A stretch of DNA of 9,917 bases, taken from CALIZF01 sp046292445 (lineage in GTDB: Bacteria; Pseudomonadota; Alphaproteobacteria; Rhodobacterales; Rhodobacteraceae). The notes beneath the pieces are model-generated. The model searched no databases. It had not been told where the DNA came from and was given only the letters and a program-made list of their open reading frames with translations. The stretch is from positions 1-9,917 of the forward strand of contig JBKBQT010000059.1 of the NCBI GenBank assembly GCA_046292445.1, written 5' to 3'. Of this stretch, positions 1 through 7,539 are shown piece after piece. Positions within the stretch are counted from its first letter, which is position 1. Every line of letters begins with the position of its first letter. A program made the position numbers and the translations under genes.

Positions 1-741
1 CTTGATCTTGAGCGGGGCGGCGATCAGGATCGCGCCCTTGGGCGGCAGCTTGTCGAGATTGGCAAGGCTGGCAAGGCCATAGCGGTTGTTCTTGTGCAGA
101 AGGTTGTGCGCCGGGAAGGGCGGGGTCATGCCGCCCGCCTGCCCCGCATCGGTGCCGATGCACTGGCTGCCCCAGCCGACGATGCCCTTGCCGATGAGGT
201 ATTCGATCACCTCGGCCGTGGGGCCCGGCGTATGCGGGCCGGTCGCGTCGGCGTTGAGAAACAGCGCCTCGTCATGGGCGCGCTTGTCCCAGTCGGTGCG
301 CAGCACGACCCATTCGCCTGCCCCGATCTCGCCATGCGTATCCTCCCAGGCCTTCACATGGTCGATGGTCAGCAGGAAATCGGGGTTCTCGGCCGCCTCG
401 GCCGAACAGTCGATGACATTGACCGGGGCCACGACCCGCTGCACCGGCAGGGTGTCGGTGTAGCCGTCGGCGTAATCCTTGCCGGTGATCCAGTGGTGGG
501 GGGCGTCGAAATGGGTGCCCGAGTGTTCGCCCAGCTCCAGCCAGTTCCACGCCCAGAACGGCCCGTTCTGGTCATATTCGCTGATCTTGTGGATCACGAT
601 GGGGGGTGTGTCCTTGGCGAAATCGGGCGGCAGCTTGAGCAGAGGCGTATCCGGGCCGAGCACGCCCGAACAATCCACCACCTCGATCCCGCCCGAGGCG
701 ATCATCGCCCCCAGATCCCTCAGCACCGATGCCGCCGTCAT
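1..741 (-). CDS. Cyclase family protein (kynurenine formamidase-like metal hydrolase), 3' end beyond window
   Basis: The first 247 codons are present; the stop lies off the left edge. The protein starts MTAASVLRDLGAMIASGG. Residues 73-83 read HSGTHFDAPHH, the HxGTHxDxPxH metal-binding signature of the cyclase family (PF04199), whose members include kynurenine formamidase and isatin hydrolase. Aromatic residues just before it (NGPFWAWNWLELGEH) and the later GWGSQCIGTDAG and PPFPAHNLL segments fit the usual fold. Family members usually run about 210-270 residues, so only a short tail should be missing. The start is chosen because a GGGGGG stretch lies about 8 bases upstream on the minus strand. 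There is no signal peptide, so it is probably cytosolic. It is divergent from an oxidoreductase plus ABC importer. Hydrolysis of an amide or lactam in a catabolic route is the likely chemistry, but the substrate is unknown. Confidence 0.88.
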   Translation of the reverse strand, partial: MTAASVLRDLGAMIASGGIEVVDCSGVLGPDTPLLKLPPDFAKDTPPIVIHKISEYDQNGPFWAWNWLELGEHSGTHFDAPHHWITGKDYADGYTDTLPVQRVVAPVNVIDCSAEAAENPDFLLTIDHVKAWEDTHGEIGAGEWVVLRTDWDKRAHDEALFLNADATGPHTPGPTAEVIEYLIGKGIVGWGSQCIGTDAGQAGGMTPPFPAHNLLHKNNRYGLASLANLDKLPPKGAILIAAPLKIK

Positions 742-765
742 GTCGCTGTCCCCCCGTCTGGCTGG

Positions 766-795
766 TTGCCGCTGCGAAATGATGCTGGACATAAT
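766..795 (+). promoter_or_regulatory. Candidate sigma70-type promoter for the oxidoreductase-transporter operon
   Basis: TTGCCG (766-771) and CATAAT (790-795) are separated by 18 bases, matching the -35 and -10 consensus at 4 of 6 and 5 of 6 positions. The stretch from 777 to 820 is noticeably AT-richer than the flanking genes. A transcript starting near 801-803 would leave a leader of about 35 bases before the ATG at 837, and would exclude the upstream in-frame TTG at 795 as start codon. The promoter of the divergent cyclase must overlap this gap, but I could not pick a convincing pair of boxes for it. This is a by-eye call. Confidence 0.4.
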
Positions 796-836
796 TGGAT
801 GCGTTTGCAAGTATCTTTCGCAGGGCGGGGGTGCGG

Positions 837-2405
837 ATGGCCGAAACTGTCGATGCAGTCGTGATCGGCGCGGGGATCAACGGCCTCGCCTGTGCGCTGC
901 ATCTGGCGCACAAGGGATGGCGCGTGGCGGTGTTCGAGGGCGCGGCGGAACCGGGCGGGGCGGTAAAATCGGGCGCCTATACCCTGCCGGGATTCACCCA
1001 CGACTGGGCAGCGATGAACCTCTCGCTGTTCGCGGGATCGGCGTTTTTCCGCAAGCACGGCAAGCGGTTGGAGTATCAGGATCTGACCTTTGCGCCGGCG
1101 GCGGCGTGTTTTGCATCCGTGTTCCCCGGCCGGCGATGGCTGGGCGTTTCGACCGACCTCGGCGCGACGACGGCGCGGATCGCCGCCATCAGCAAGCGGG
1201 ATGCGGAAACCTGGGGGCGGCTGGCCAAGGCGTTTCCGGCCGAGGCGCCGCATCTCTTCGGGCTTCTCGGATCGCGCATGTCGATGCGTGCACTTGCATC
1301 TTTCATGTTCAAAACATGGCGCGCGAAGGGGTCGGCGGGCAGCCTCGATCTCGCCCGGTTCCTCGTGTCCTCGCCGCGCCGCTGGCTGGACGAGACTTTC
1401 GAGGCCGAGGAGATCAAGGCGCTGCTCGCCGCCTGGGGGATGCATCTCGACTTCGCGCCCGACACGGCCGGGGGCGCGGTGTTTCCCTATCTCGAAGGGA
1501 TGGCGAACCAGGCTTTCGGGATGGTGATCGGCAAGGGCGGCGCGGGGGTGCTGACCGATGCGCTGGTGCGCGCGATCCGCGTCAAGGGCGGCACGGTGAC
1601 CTGCAACGCGCCGGTCGCGCGGATCGTCCACCGCGGGCGGATCGCGCGGGGCGTCGTGCTCGCGGACGGGCGCGCGGTGGCGGCGACGCGGGCGGTGATC
1701 GCCAATACCGCGCCGGCGGGCCTGATGCGCCTGACGGGGGATATCGCGCCGCGCTTCGATGCGGCGATGCGGGCCTTCGACCATGCGCCGGGCACGATGA
1801 TGATCCATCTGGCGATGGCCGACCTGCCCGACTGGTCGGCGGGGGCCGAGCTAAGGCGGTTCGCCTATGTCCACATCGCGCCGTCGCTGGACCAGATGGC
1901 CCGCACCTATGCGCAGGCGCGGGCGGGCCTGCTGCCCGATGCGCCGGTGCTGGTCGTCGGCCAGCCGACCGCGATCGACCCGAGCCGCGCGCCCGAGGGG
2001 CGGCATGTGCTCTGGCTCCAGGTCCGCATGGCGCCGGGGGCGATCCGGGGCGATGCGGCGGGGGCGATCGCGGCGACCGACTGGGCCGAGGCGGGCGCGC
2101 CCTTCGCCGACCGCGCGCTCGATCTGCTCGAGGCGCATGCGCCGGGGACGAAGGCGCGGATCCTCGCGCGGCGGATCGTGACGCCGGTCGAACTCGAGGC
2201 GGACAACCCCAATCTCGTCGGCGGCGACCAGATCACCGGATCGCACCATATCGCACAGAATTTCCTGTTCCGTCCGGCGCGCGGCCATGCCGACGGGTCC
2301 ACGCCGATCGAGCGGCTGCACCTGACCGGCGCGGCCGTCTGGCCCGGTGCGGGGACCGGCGCCGGGTCGGGGTATCTTCTGGCGCAGAAACTGGCCGGGG
2401 CCTGA
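837..2405 (+). CDS. FAD-dependent oxidoreductase, phytoene dehydrogenase-like (COG1233 type)
   Basis: A 522-residue flavoprotein. Near the N-terminus is a dinucleotide-binding fold: VVIGAGINGLACAL at 8-21 (GxGxxG at 11-16), acidic E34 for the ribose hydroxyls, and EPGG at 38-41 closing the motif. The C-terminus, LTGAAVWPGAGTGAGSGYLL, matches the second FAD-contacting motif of phytoene desaturase/PYROXD2-like proteins. The middle segment FPYLEGMANQAFGMVIGKGG is also typical of this group. There is no signal peptide or clear membrane helix. The ATG at 837 follows a G-rich stretch (GGGCGGGGG). The TTG at 795 and GTG at 831 are alternatives, but the TTG lies inside the candidate promoter. It sits 38 bases before a binding-protein gene, so oxidation of the imported compound is a reasonable guess. 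This family also includes carotenoid enzymes, but no other carotenoid gene is visible here, so that role is less likely. Confidence 0.9.
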   Translation: MAETVDAVVIGAGINGLACALHLAHKGWRVAVFEGAAEPGGAVKSGAYTLPGFTHDWAAMNLSLFAGSAFFRKHGKRLEYQDLTFAPAAACFASVFPGRRWLGVSTDLGATTARIAAISKRDAETWGRLAKAFPAEAPHLFGLLGSRMSMRALASFMFKTWRAKGSAGSLDLARFLVSSPRRWLDETFEAEEIKALLAAWGMHLDFAPDTAGGAVFPYLEGMANQAFGMVIGKGGAGVLTDALVRAIRVKGGTVTCNAPVARIVHRGRIARGVVLADGRAVAATRAVIANTAPAGLMRLTGDIAPRFDAAMRAFDHAPGTMMIHLAMADLPDWSAGAELRRFAYVHIAPSLDQMARTYAQARAGLLPDAPVLVVGQPTAIDPSRAPEGRHVLWLQVRMAPGAIRGDAAGAIAATDWAEAGAPFADRALDLLEAHAPGTKARILARRIVTPVELEADNPNLVGGDQITGSHHIAQNFLFRPARGHADGSTPIERLHLTGAAVWPGAGTGAGSGYLLAQKLAGA

Positions 2406-2443
2406 ACCGCCGGCACGACACGACCAAACCAACGGGGAAAAAG

Positions 2444-3970
2444 ATGAAACTCAACCGCCGAAGCCTTCTGAAGATGTCAGCCGCGACCTTTGCGGCGGGT
2501 TCGATCGCGCTGCCGTCGCTGGCGCGGGAAATCGACGAGCTGGTGATCGCCTACAACGTCACGCTGCCGTCCTGGGATCCGACGGTCGGCCCCTCGGCGG
2601 TAAACCCGACGATCCAGGGGCTCTACCTGTCGGTGTTCGACCGGTTCATCGACCAGAACCCGGACCTGACGCCCGCCCCCGGCCTGCTGACCGAATGGGG
2701 CTGGACGGATGACCGCACCAAGGTCCGCATGGTCGTGCGCGAGGGCGTGACCTGGCACGACGGCACGCCCTTCACGGCCGAGGACGTGGCCTGGTCGCTC
2801 GAGCGGGCGGGGCGCGATGCGACGGGCAACCCGATCCAGTTCGTCTGGTCCACGCTGACCAACTTCCGGGTCGAGGGCAATGTGGTCACGGCCGATGTCG
2901 CCCGGTTCGAGCCGACGATCTTCAAGTGGATGTATTTCCTGACCGGCTATGTCCTGCCCAAGGCCTATTACGAGAAGGTCGGCCCCGAGGGGTTCGAGGC
3001 CGCGCCCATCGGCACCGGCCCCTACATGGTCGAGGCCTTCGAGCGGAACGCCTTCGTGCGGCTCAAGGCCAATGCGGCCTACTGGGGCGGCAAGCCGGCG
3101 TTCGAGACTGTGACGATCAAGTTCGTCACCGATGCGGCGAGCCGGGTGGCCGAGGTGGAATCGGGCAACAGCCATGTCACGCTCGAGATGAGCTACGAGG
3201 AGTTCGACCGCCTTCAGGGCCGGTCCGGCCTGACGGGCACGGCCGCGCCGATTTCCGACATCGGCATGATCTTCTTCAACGACATCGACGTGATGCTGGA
3301 CGAGAACGTGCGCAAGGCGGCGGTGCATGCGGTGGACAAGCAGCTGATCGTGGACCGGCTGCTGTCGGGATACGGCGTGCCGCTGCACACGCTGCAGACG
3401 CCCGAATACATCGCCTTCGATCCGACCATCACGGTCGCCCATGACCCTGAACTGGCCAAGGCACTGCTGGCGAAATCGGGCTATTCGACCGCCAATCCGG
3501 TGCGCTTCACGATCCAGACGACACGCGGGTTCAAGCCCAAGGATTACGAGATCATCCAGGCCATCGTCGGCATGTGGCGCCGGGTCGGGATCGAGGCGGA
3601 GATCGAGGTCTACGAGATCGCCAAGCATTTCGAGCTGCGCGCCGCCGACCAGCTCGCCCCGGCCGCCTTCTACAACTGGGGCAATTCGGTGGGCGATCCG
3701 ACGACATCGACCGGGTTCGCGATGTTCGGCCCCTCGCCGCATTCGGTCTGGGACGGCGCCGATCTGATCGAGATGATCGGCCCGCTCTGGGGCGAGGCGG
3801 ACGAGGCCAAGCGGATCGAGGGCTGGAAGGCGGTGGACCGGTATATCGCGGAAAACGCACTCGTGCTGCCGCTGCTGCAATACGTGCAGCCGATCCTGCA
3901 CGATGCGCGGGTCAAGGTGGTGCCGCATGCCTCGGGCGCGCTCTTGCCGCATCTGATGACCCGCGCCTGA
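2444..3970 (+). CDS. ABC transporter substrate-binding protein, family 5 (DppA/OppA/NikA-like), Tat-exported
   Basis: A 508-residue periplasmic binding protein of the SBP_bac_5 family (PF00496). The leader MKLNRRSLLKMSAATFAAGS carries a twin-arginine motif (NRRSLLK), then a hydrophobic stretch and probable cleavage after PSLA (residue 27), so export is probably by Tat in a folded state. Family hallmarks include the early DPTVGPSAVNPTIQGLYLSVFD segment, PAPGLLTEWGW, VREGVTWHDGTPFTAEDVAWSL and PIGTGPY. The length is normal. The ATG at 2444 is preceded by GGGGA at 2434-2438, five bases away. The reading frame is open far upstream, but that part overlaps the oxidoreductase in another frame and is not coding. 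It should deliver ligand to the permeases encoded directly downstream. The family binds peptides, opines, nickel, heme and sugars, so the ligand cannot be named. Confidence 0.92.
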   Translation: MKLNRRSLLKMSAATFAAGSIALPSLAREIDELVIAYNVTLPSWDPTVGPSAVNPTIQGLYLSVFDRFIDQNPDLTPAPGLLTEWGWTDDRTKVRMVVREGVTWHDGTPFTAEDVAWSLERAGRDATGNPIQFVWSTLTNFRVEGNVVTADVARFEPTIFKWMYFLTGYVLPKAYYEKVGPEGFEAAPIGTGPYMVEAFERNAFVRLKANAAYWGGKPAFETVTIKFVTDAASRVAEVESGNSHVTLEMSYEEFDRLQGRSGLTGTAAPISDIGMIFFNDIDVMLDENVRKAAVHAVDKQLIVDRLLSGYGVPLHTLQTPEYIAFDPTITVAHDPELAKALLAKSGYSTANPVRFTIQTTRGFKPKDYEIIQAIVGMWRRVGIEAEIEVYEIAKHFELRAADQLAPAAFYNWGNSVGDPTTSTGFAMFGPSPHSVWDGADLIEMIGPLWGEADEAKRIEGWKAVDRYIAENALVLPLLQYVQPILHDARVKVVPHASGALLPHLMTRA

Positions 3971-3979
3971 CCGGCGCGC

Positions 3980-4003
3980 GGCGGCCCTGCGCGCAGGGCC
4001 GCC
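3980..4003 (+). promoter_or_regulatory. Perfect 24-bp palindrome: intercistronic hairpin between binding-protein and permease genes
   Basis: GGCGGCCCTGCG (3980-3991) is followed directly by its exact reverse complement (3992-4003), giving about ten GC-rich stem pairs around a GCGC loop in RNA. It begins nine bases after the stop of the binding-protein gene and ends 19 bases before the permease ATG. No T-run follows, so it is not a classic intrinsic terminator. Such hairpins after binding-protein genes commonly protect the upstream mRNA or partly terminate transcription, so that more binding protein is made than permease. That role is inferred here. Confidence 0.7.
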
Positions 4004-4022
4004 CCCTATCCCCGGTTTGCCC

Positions 4023-5030
4023 ATGTTCGCCCGCCGCCTTGCCCTGCGCCTGATGACGACGGCCGTCACGCTGATCGGCGTGGCGGTGATCGTGTTCGTG
4101 GTCATCCGCGTCGTGCCGGGCAATCCGATCGCCATGATGCTGCCGCCCGGCGCGACCGAGGCCGATATCGACCGGCTGCGGGCGCTCTACGGGTTCGACC
4201 GGTCGATTGCCGAGCAGTTCGTCATCTGGGCCGGGGGCGTGCTGCAAGGCGATTTCGGCACGTCCATCACGGCGCGCCGGCCGGTGCTGGGTCTTGTGCT
4301 CGGCCGCCTTCCGGCGACGCTGGAACTGGCGAGCCTTGCGCTTCTGATTGCCGTCGTCCTCGGCGGCACGCTGGCCCTGCTCGGCACGCGCTGGCGCGAT
4401 ACGCGGGCGGAAGGGGCCATCGACGTGACCAACGGCATCGCCCTGTCGGTGCCCGATTTCCTCTGGGGGTTGATCCTCATCCTGCTGCTGGGGGTGGTCT
4501 GGCCGCTGTTCCCGATCTCGGGACGGATCACGCCGGCGCTGGCGCGGGAGTTTGCGACCAATTTCTACCTCATCGAATCCGTCCTGCGCCTGCGGCTGGA
4601 TCTGACGCGCGTGCTGCTTGCGCATATGGCGCTGCCGGCGCTGGCGCTGGCGCTGCCGCTGGCCGCGATCATCGCGCAGCTTCTCAAACAGAGCCTCAAG
4701 GAAACCATGCATCTCGATTACGTCACGCTGGCCCGGACCAAGGGTTATGGCGAGGGGCGGGTGATCCGGGCCGAGGCGCTGCCGAACGCGGTCCTCCCGA
4801 CGCTGACGCTGGTGGGGGTGCAGTTCACCTTCCTGATCGGCGGGACGGTCATCATCGAGCGGCTGTTCAGCTACGAGGGCCTCGGCAACCTCGCCATCGA
4901 CGCGGTCATCAACCGCGACCTGCCGATGATCCAGGGGATCGTAATCGTGTTCGCCGCGCTGTTCACGCTCATCAATCTCGGGGTCGATCTGCTCTATGCC
5001 GCGCTGAACCCGAGGCTTCGGCATGGCTAG
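4023..5030 (+). CDS. ABC transporter permease, DppB/OppB type
   Basis: A 335-residue inner-membrane permease of the binding-protein-dependent transport family. The N-terminal helix at about 12-31 is followed by RVVPGNP, and GDFGTS at 76-81 is the motif characteristic of DppB-type subunits. Several more hydrophobic segments follow (for example TLELASLALLIAVVLGGTLA and ALPALALALPLAAIIAQLL). The cytoplasmic EAA loop runs from about 227 (KETMHLDYVTLARTKGYG) and contacts the ATPase. The C-terminal NPRLRHG is also usual. The ATG at 4023 is preferred over the in-frame TTG six bases upstream. Neither has a strong Shine-Dalgarno sequence, and the start lies just after the palindrome, so translation may be weak or depend on that structure. 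The stop overlaps the next start by eight bases. Confidence 0.93.
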   Translation: MFARRLALRLMTTAVTLIGVAVIVFVVIRVVPGNPIAMMLPPGATEADIDRLRALYGFDRSIAEQFVIWAGGVLQGDFGTSITARRPVLGLVLGRLPATLELASLALLIAVVLGGTLALLGTRWRDTRAEGAIDVTNGIALSVPDFLWGLILILLLGVVWPLFPISGRITPALAREFATNFYLIESVLRLRLDLTRVLLAHMALPALALALPLAAIIAQLLKQSLKETMHLDYVTLARTKGYGEGRVIRAEALPNAVLPTLTLVGVQFTFLIGGTVIIERLFSYEGLGNLAIDAVINRDLPMIQGIVIVFAALFTLINLGVDLLYAALNPRLRHG

Positions 5031-5892
5031 GGCGGCGGATGCGACCGACGGGCGGGGGGCGCTGCGGCGGCGGGCGGGGGCGCGGCTGTGGCTGTCGGCC
5101 GGGTGGCTGGGGCTGCTTGCGCTGGCCGCCGTGCTGGCGCCATGGATCGCGCCGCAGGACCCGCTGGCGCAGGATCTGTTCACATCGCGCCTGCCGCCGT
5201 TCTGGGTCGCGGGGTCGGAACCGGGCTATTGGCTGGGCACCGACAGCCTCGGGCGCGATGTGCTGTCCCGCATCCTCCACGGCGCGCGGGTGGCGCTGTT
5301 CGTGGCGCTGGTGGCGGGGACGGCGACGGCGCTGATCGGTGCGGTGCTGGGGCTGCTCGCCGGGTTCCTGCGCGGCTGGGTGGATGTCGTGATCTCGCGC
5401 CTCGTCGATATCTGGATGGCGTTTCCGCCGGTGCTGTTTGCGATCCTGCTGATCGCGGTGCTGGGCACCGGCCTGACCTCGATCATCATCGCCATCGTCG
5501 TCATCGACTGGACGCGCTTTGCTCGCGTGGTGCGGGCCGAGGCGATGGGGCAGTCGGCGATGGACTATGTCGCCTCGGCCCGGGTGGCGGGCATGGGACG
5601 GATGCGGACGCTGGCGACCGAGATCCTGCCCAACGTGCTGCCCACCATCGGGGTGCTCCTGACGCTCGAGATGGGGATCGCGGTCATCGTCGAGGCGATC
5701 CTGAGTTTCGTGAACCTGTCCATCTCGACCGACAGCCCGACCTGGGGCGGGATGATCGCCGAGGGGCGGCTGTCGATCCATCAGGCCTGGTGGGTGCTGG
5801 TGTTTCCGCTGGTCACGCTGTTCCTGACGGTGCTCGCCTTTGGCCAGCTTGGCGAGGGCCTCAAGGACCGTTTCGATCCGGTGCTGCGGTGA
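5023..5892 (+). CDS. ABC transporter permease, DppC/OppC type
   Basis: A 289-residue second membrane subunit, expected to form a heterodimer with the preceding permease. An N-terminal helix (about 23-40) leads to APQDP, then LGTDSLGRDVLSR at 70-82, a hallmark of DppC/OppC subunits. Hydrophobic segments follow (for example VALFVALVAGTATALIGAVL and FAILLIAVLGTGLTSIIIAI). The EAA loop contains AMDYVASARVAGMG and ends in ILPNVLPTI. The C-terminus GEGLKDRFDPVLR is normal for complete members. The start codon lies within the end of the upstream gene (ATGGCTAG), which indicates translational coupling. It shares a GTGA junction with the ATPase gene downstream. Confidence 0.94.
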   Translation: MARAADATDGRGALRRRAGARLWLSAGWLGLLALAAVLAPWIAPQDPLAQDLFTSRLPPFWVAGSEPGYWLGTDSLGRDVLSRILHGARVALFVALVAGTATALIGAVLGLLAGFLRGWVDVVISRLVDIWMAFPPVLFAILLIAVLGTGLTSIIIAIVVIDWTRFARVVRAEAMGQSAMDYVASARVAGMGRMRTLATEILPNVLPTIGVLLTLEMGIAVIVEAILSFVNLSISTDSPTWGGMIAEGRLSIHQAWWVLVFPLVTLFLTVLAFGQLGEGLKDRFDPVLR

Positions 5893-6752
5893 GTTTCCTC
5901 AGCGTCGAGAACCTGACCGCCCGCATCCGGCGCGGCCCGGTCCTGCTGCGCGGGGTGTCGCTGAGCGTCGAGGCGGGCGAGGTGCGCGGCCTCGTGGGCG
6001 AGAGCGGGGCGGGCAAGTCGATGATCGGCAAGGCGATCCTCGGCATCCTGCCGCGCGCGGTCGAGATCGTGGCGGGACGGATCGTGCTGGACGGGACAGA
6101 CCTTCTGCGCCTGCCGGAGGGGGAGCGGCGGCGGATGGTCGGCCGGCTCTGCGCGCTCATCCCGCAGGATCCGCTCACCGCGCTCAACCCCGCGCGGCGG
6201 ATCGGCGGGCAGATGACCGACCGGCTGATCGACCTGATGGGCTGGCCCCGCGCGCGGGCCGAGGCGCGGGCGGCCGCACTGCTGGCCGAGGTGCAGATCG
6301 ACGATCCGGGGCGGGTGCTGCGCAGCTATCCGCACGAGCTTTCGGGGGGCATGCGCCAGCGCGTGCTGATCGCGGCCGCCTTTGCCGCCGAACCGAAGCT
6401 GATCGTGGCGGACGAGCCGACGACGGCGCTCGATGTGACGGTGCAGAAGGAGGTGCTGCGCCTGATCGCCGGCATGCAGGCGCGGCATGGCACGGCGCTG
6501 CTGTTCGTCACCCATGACCTCGGGGTGGTGTCCAAGGTCTGCCAGCGGCTGAGCGTGCTCTACGCCGGCAAGGTGGTGGAGGATACCGACATCCACGCCT
6601 TCTTTCGCGCGCCCGCGCATCCCTATGCGCAGGCCCTTCTCGCCGCGACGCCGCGCTACACCGACCCCGAGGGGAGCCTCACGCCCGTGCCGGCCGCGGT
6701 GATCGAGGCTGTCCGGGCCGAGGTTGCCGCTTGGGATGCCGCCAATGGCTGA
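5889..6752 (+). CDS. ABC transporter ATP-binding protein, DppD/OppD type
   Basis: A 287-residue nucleotide-binding subunit starting at GTG, which overlaps the TGA of the permease gene as GTGA. The motifs are complete: Walker A GESGAGKS (37-44), Q-loop IPQDPLTALNP, signature LSGGMRQR (from 151), Walker B LIVADEP with D175 and E176, D-loop ALD, and switch histidine H209 in FVTHD. The C-terminal APAHPYAQALLAATP matches the short oligopeptide-transporter C-terminal extension (oligo_HPY). The protein is about 40 residues shorter than E. coli DppD or OppD, the missing part being at the C-terminal tail. It shows no cysteine cluster there. It acts with the next gene product to power the importer. Confidence 0.93.
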   Translation: MSFLSVENLTARIRRGPVLLRGVSLSVEAGEVRGLVGESGAGKSMIGKAILGILPRAVEIVAGRIVLDGTDLLRLPEGERRRMVGRLCALIPQDPLTALNPARRIGGQMTDRLIDLMGWPRARAEARAAALLAEVQIDDPGRVLRSYPHELSGGMRQRVLIAAAFAAEPKLIVADEPTTALDVTVQKEVLRLIAGMQARHGTALLFVTHDLGVVSKVCQRLSVLYAGKVVEDTDIHAFFRAPAHPYAQALLAATPRYTDPEGSLTPVPAAVIEAVRAEVAAWDAANG

Positions 6753-7539
6753 GCTCTACCGCGTCACCGACCTGTGCCTTTCGCTGCCCGACCTGACGCG
6801 CAAGCCGCTGATGGGCGCGGCGCCGCGGATCGACATCCTGCACGGGCTGAGCTTTGCCCTCGCGCGCGGCGAGGTGGTGGGGATCGTCGGCGGGTCGGGG
6901 TCGGGCAAATCGACGCTGGGCCGGGCGATGGTGCGCCTGCTGGAGCCGACGGGCGGCACGATCCTCTTCGACGGGCAGGATATCACCCACCTGCCCGAGC
7001 CTGCCCTGCGCCCGCTGCGGCGGCGGTTCCAGATGATCTTTCAGGATCCGATGTCATCGCTGAACCCGCGCCAGACCGTCGGCACGATCCTGCGCGCGCC
7101 CCTCCACCTGCACGGGATCGACCCCGTGCGGGCGGCCGAGGCGCTGGACGCGGTGGGCCTGCCGCGCGCGTTCCTTGCGCGCTATCCGCACGAGTTGTCG
7201 GGCGGGCAGCGGCAGCGGGTGGGGATCGCACGGGCCATCGCGCTCAGGCCCGATTTCATCCTTGCCGACGAGATCGTGTCGGGCCTCGACGTGTCGAGCC
7301 AGGCGCAGGTTCTGGCGCTGCTCGAATCGCTGGTGCAGGCATTCGACCTCACGCTCGCGTTCATCAGCCACGATCTGTCGGTGGTGCGGCGCCTCTCATC
7401 GCGCATCATCGTGCTGCATCAGGGGCGGATCGTCGAGGATGCGCCTGCGGCGACGCTCTTTGCCGCGCCACAGGCCGCCTATACCCGCGCGCTCCTCTCC
7501 GCGATCCCGCTGCCCGATCCCGACCAGCCCTGGGATTGA
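6745..7539 (+). CDS. ABC transporter ATP-binding protein, DppF/OppF type
   Basis: A 264-residue second nucleotide-binding subunit. It has Walker A GGSGSGKST (49-57), Q-loop FQDPMSSLNPRQTV, signature LSGGQRQR (from 151), Walker B FILADE with D175 and E176, and switch histidine H209. After the Walker B glutamate the usual proline is replaced, giving ADEIVSGLD instead of ADEPTSALD. The catalytic residues themselves are intact. The C-terminus ends soon after APQAAYTRALLSAIP, so the tail is shorter than in E. coli DppF. The ATG at 6745 overlaps the upstream stop by eight bases (ATGGCTGA) with a TTGGGA sequence eight bases before it. In-frame ATG 6736 and TTG 6724 are alternatives. It is the last gene of the first importer. 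Confidence 0.92.
   Translation: MAELYRVTDLCLSLPDLTRKPLMGAAPRIDILHGLSFALARGEVVGIVGGSGSGKSTLGRAMVRLLEPTGGTILFDGQDITHLPEPALRPLRRRFQMIFQDPMSSLNPRQTVGTILRAPLHLHGIDPVRAAEALDAVGLPRAFLARYPHELSGGQRQRVGIARAIALRPDFILADEIVSGLDVSSQAQVLALLESLVQAFDLTLAFISHDLSVVRRLSSRIIVLHQGRIVEDAPAATLFAAPQAAYTRALLSAIPLPDPDQPWD

Noticed and set aside
795..836. TTG start adding 14 residues to the oxidoreductase
   Set aside because: The added residues precede the Rossmann strand without any family need, and the TTG overlaps the best -10 box.
837..2405. Carotenoid biosynthesis role (phytoene desaturase)
   Set aside because: The FAD motifs are shared by the whole COG1233 group; no other carotenoid or bacteriochlorophyll gene is nearby and the next genes encode an importer.
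479..2443. Long open frame continuous with the binding-protein gene
   Set aside because: It lies over the cyclase and oxidoreductase genes in other frames, gives low-complexity Arg/Gly/Ala-rich protein, and the Tat leader with its ribosome site at 2434-2438 marks the true start at 2444.
3980..4003. Intrinsic terminator ending the transcript after the binding-protein gene
   Set aside because: No T-tract follows the palindrome and the permease genes directly downstream have no visible promoter of their own.
2477..4135. 552-residue minus-strand open frame
   Set aside because: It is antisense to the binding-protein gene, the product is rich in Arg, His and Asp with no recognisable domain, as expected for a shadow frame in GC-rich coding DNA.
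3912..5183. 423-residue minus-strand open frame over the first permease
   Set aside because: The product is rich in Gln, Arg and His, typical of the antisense of hydrophobic membrane-protein codons.
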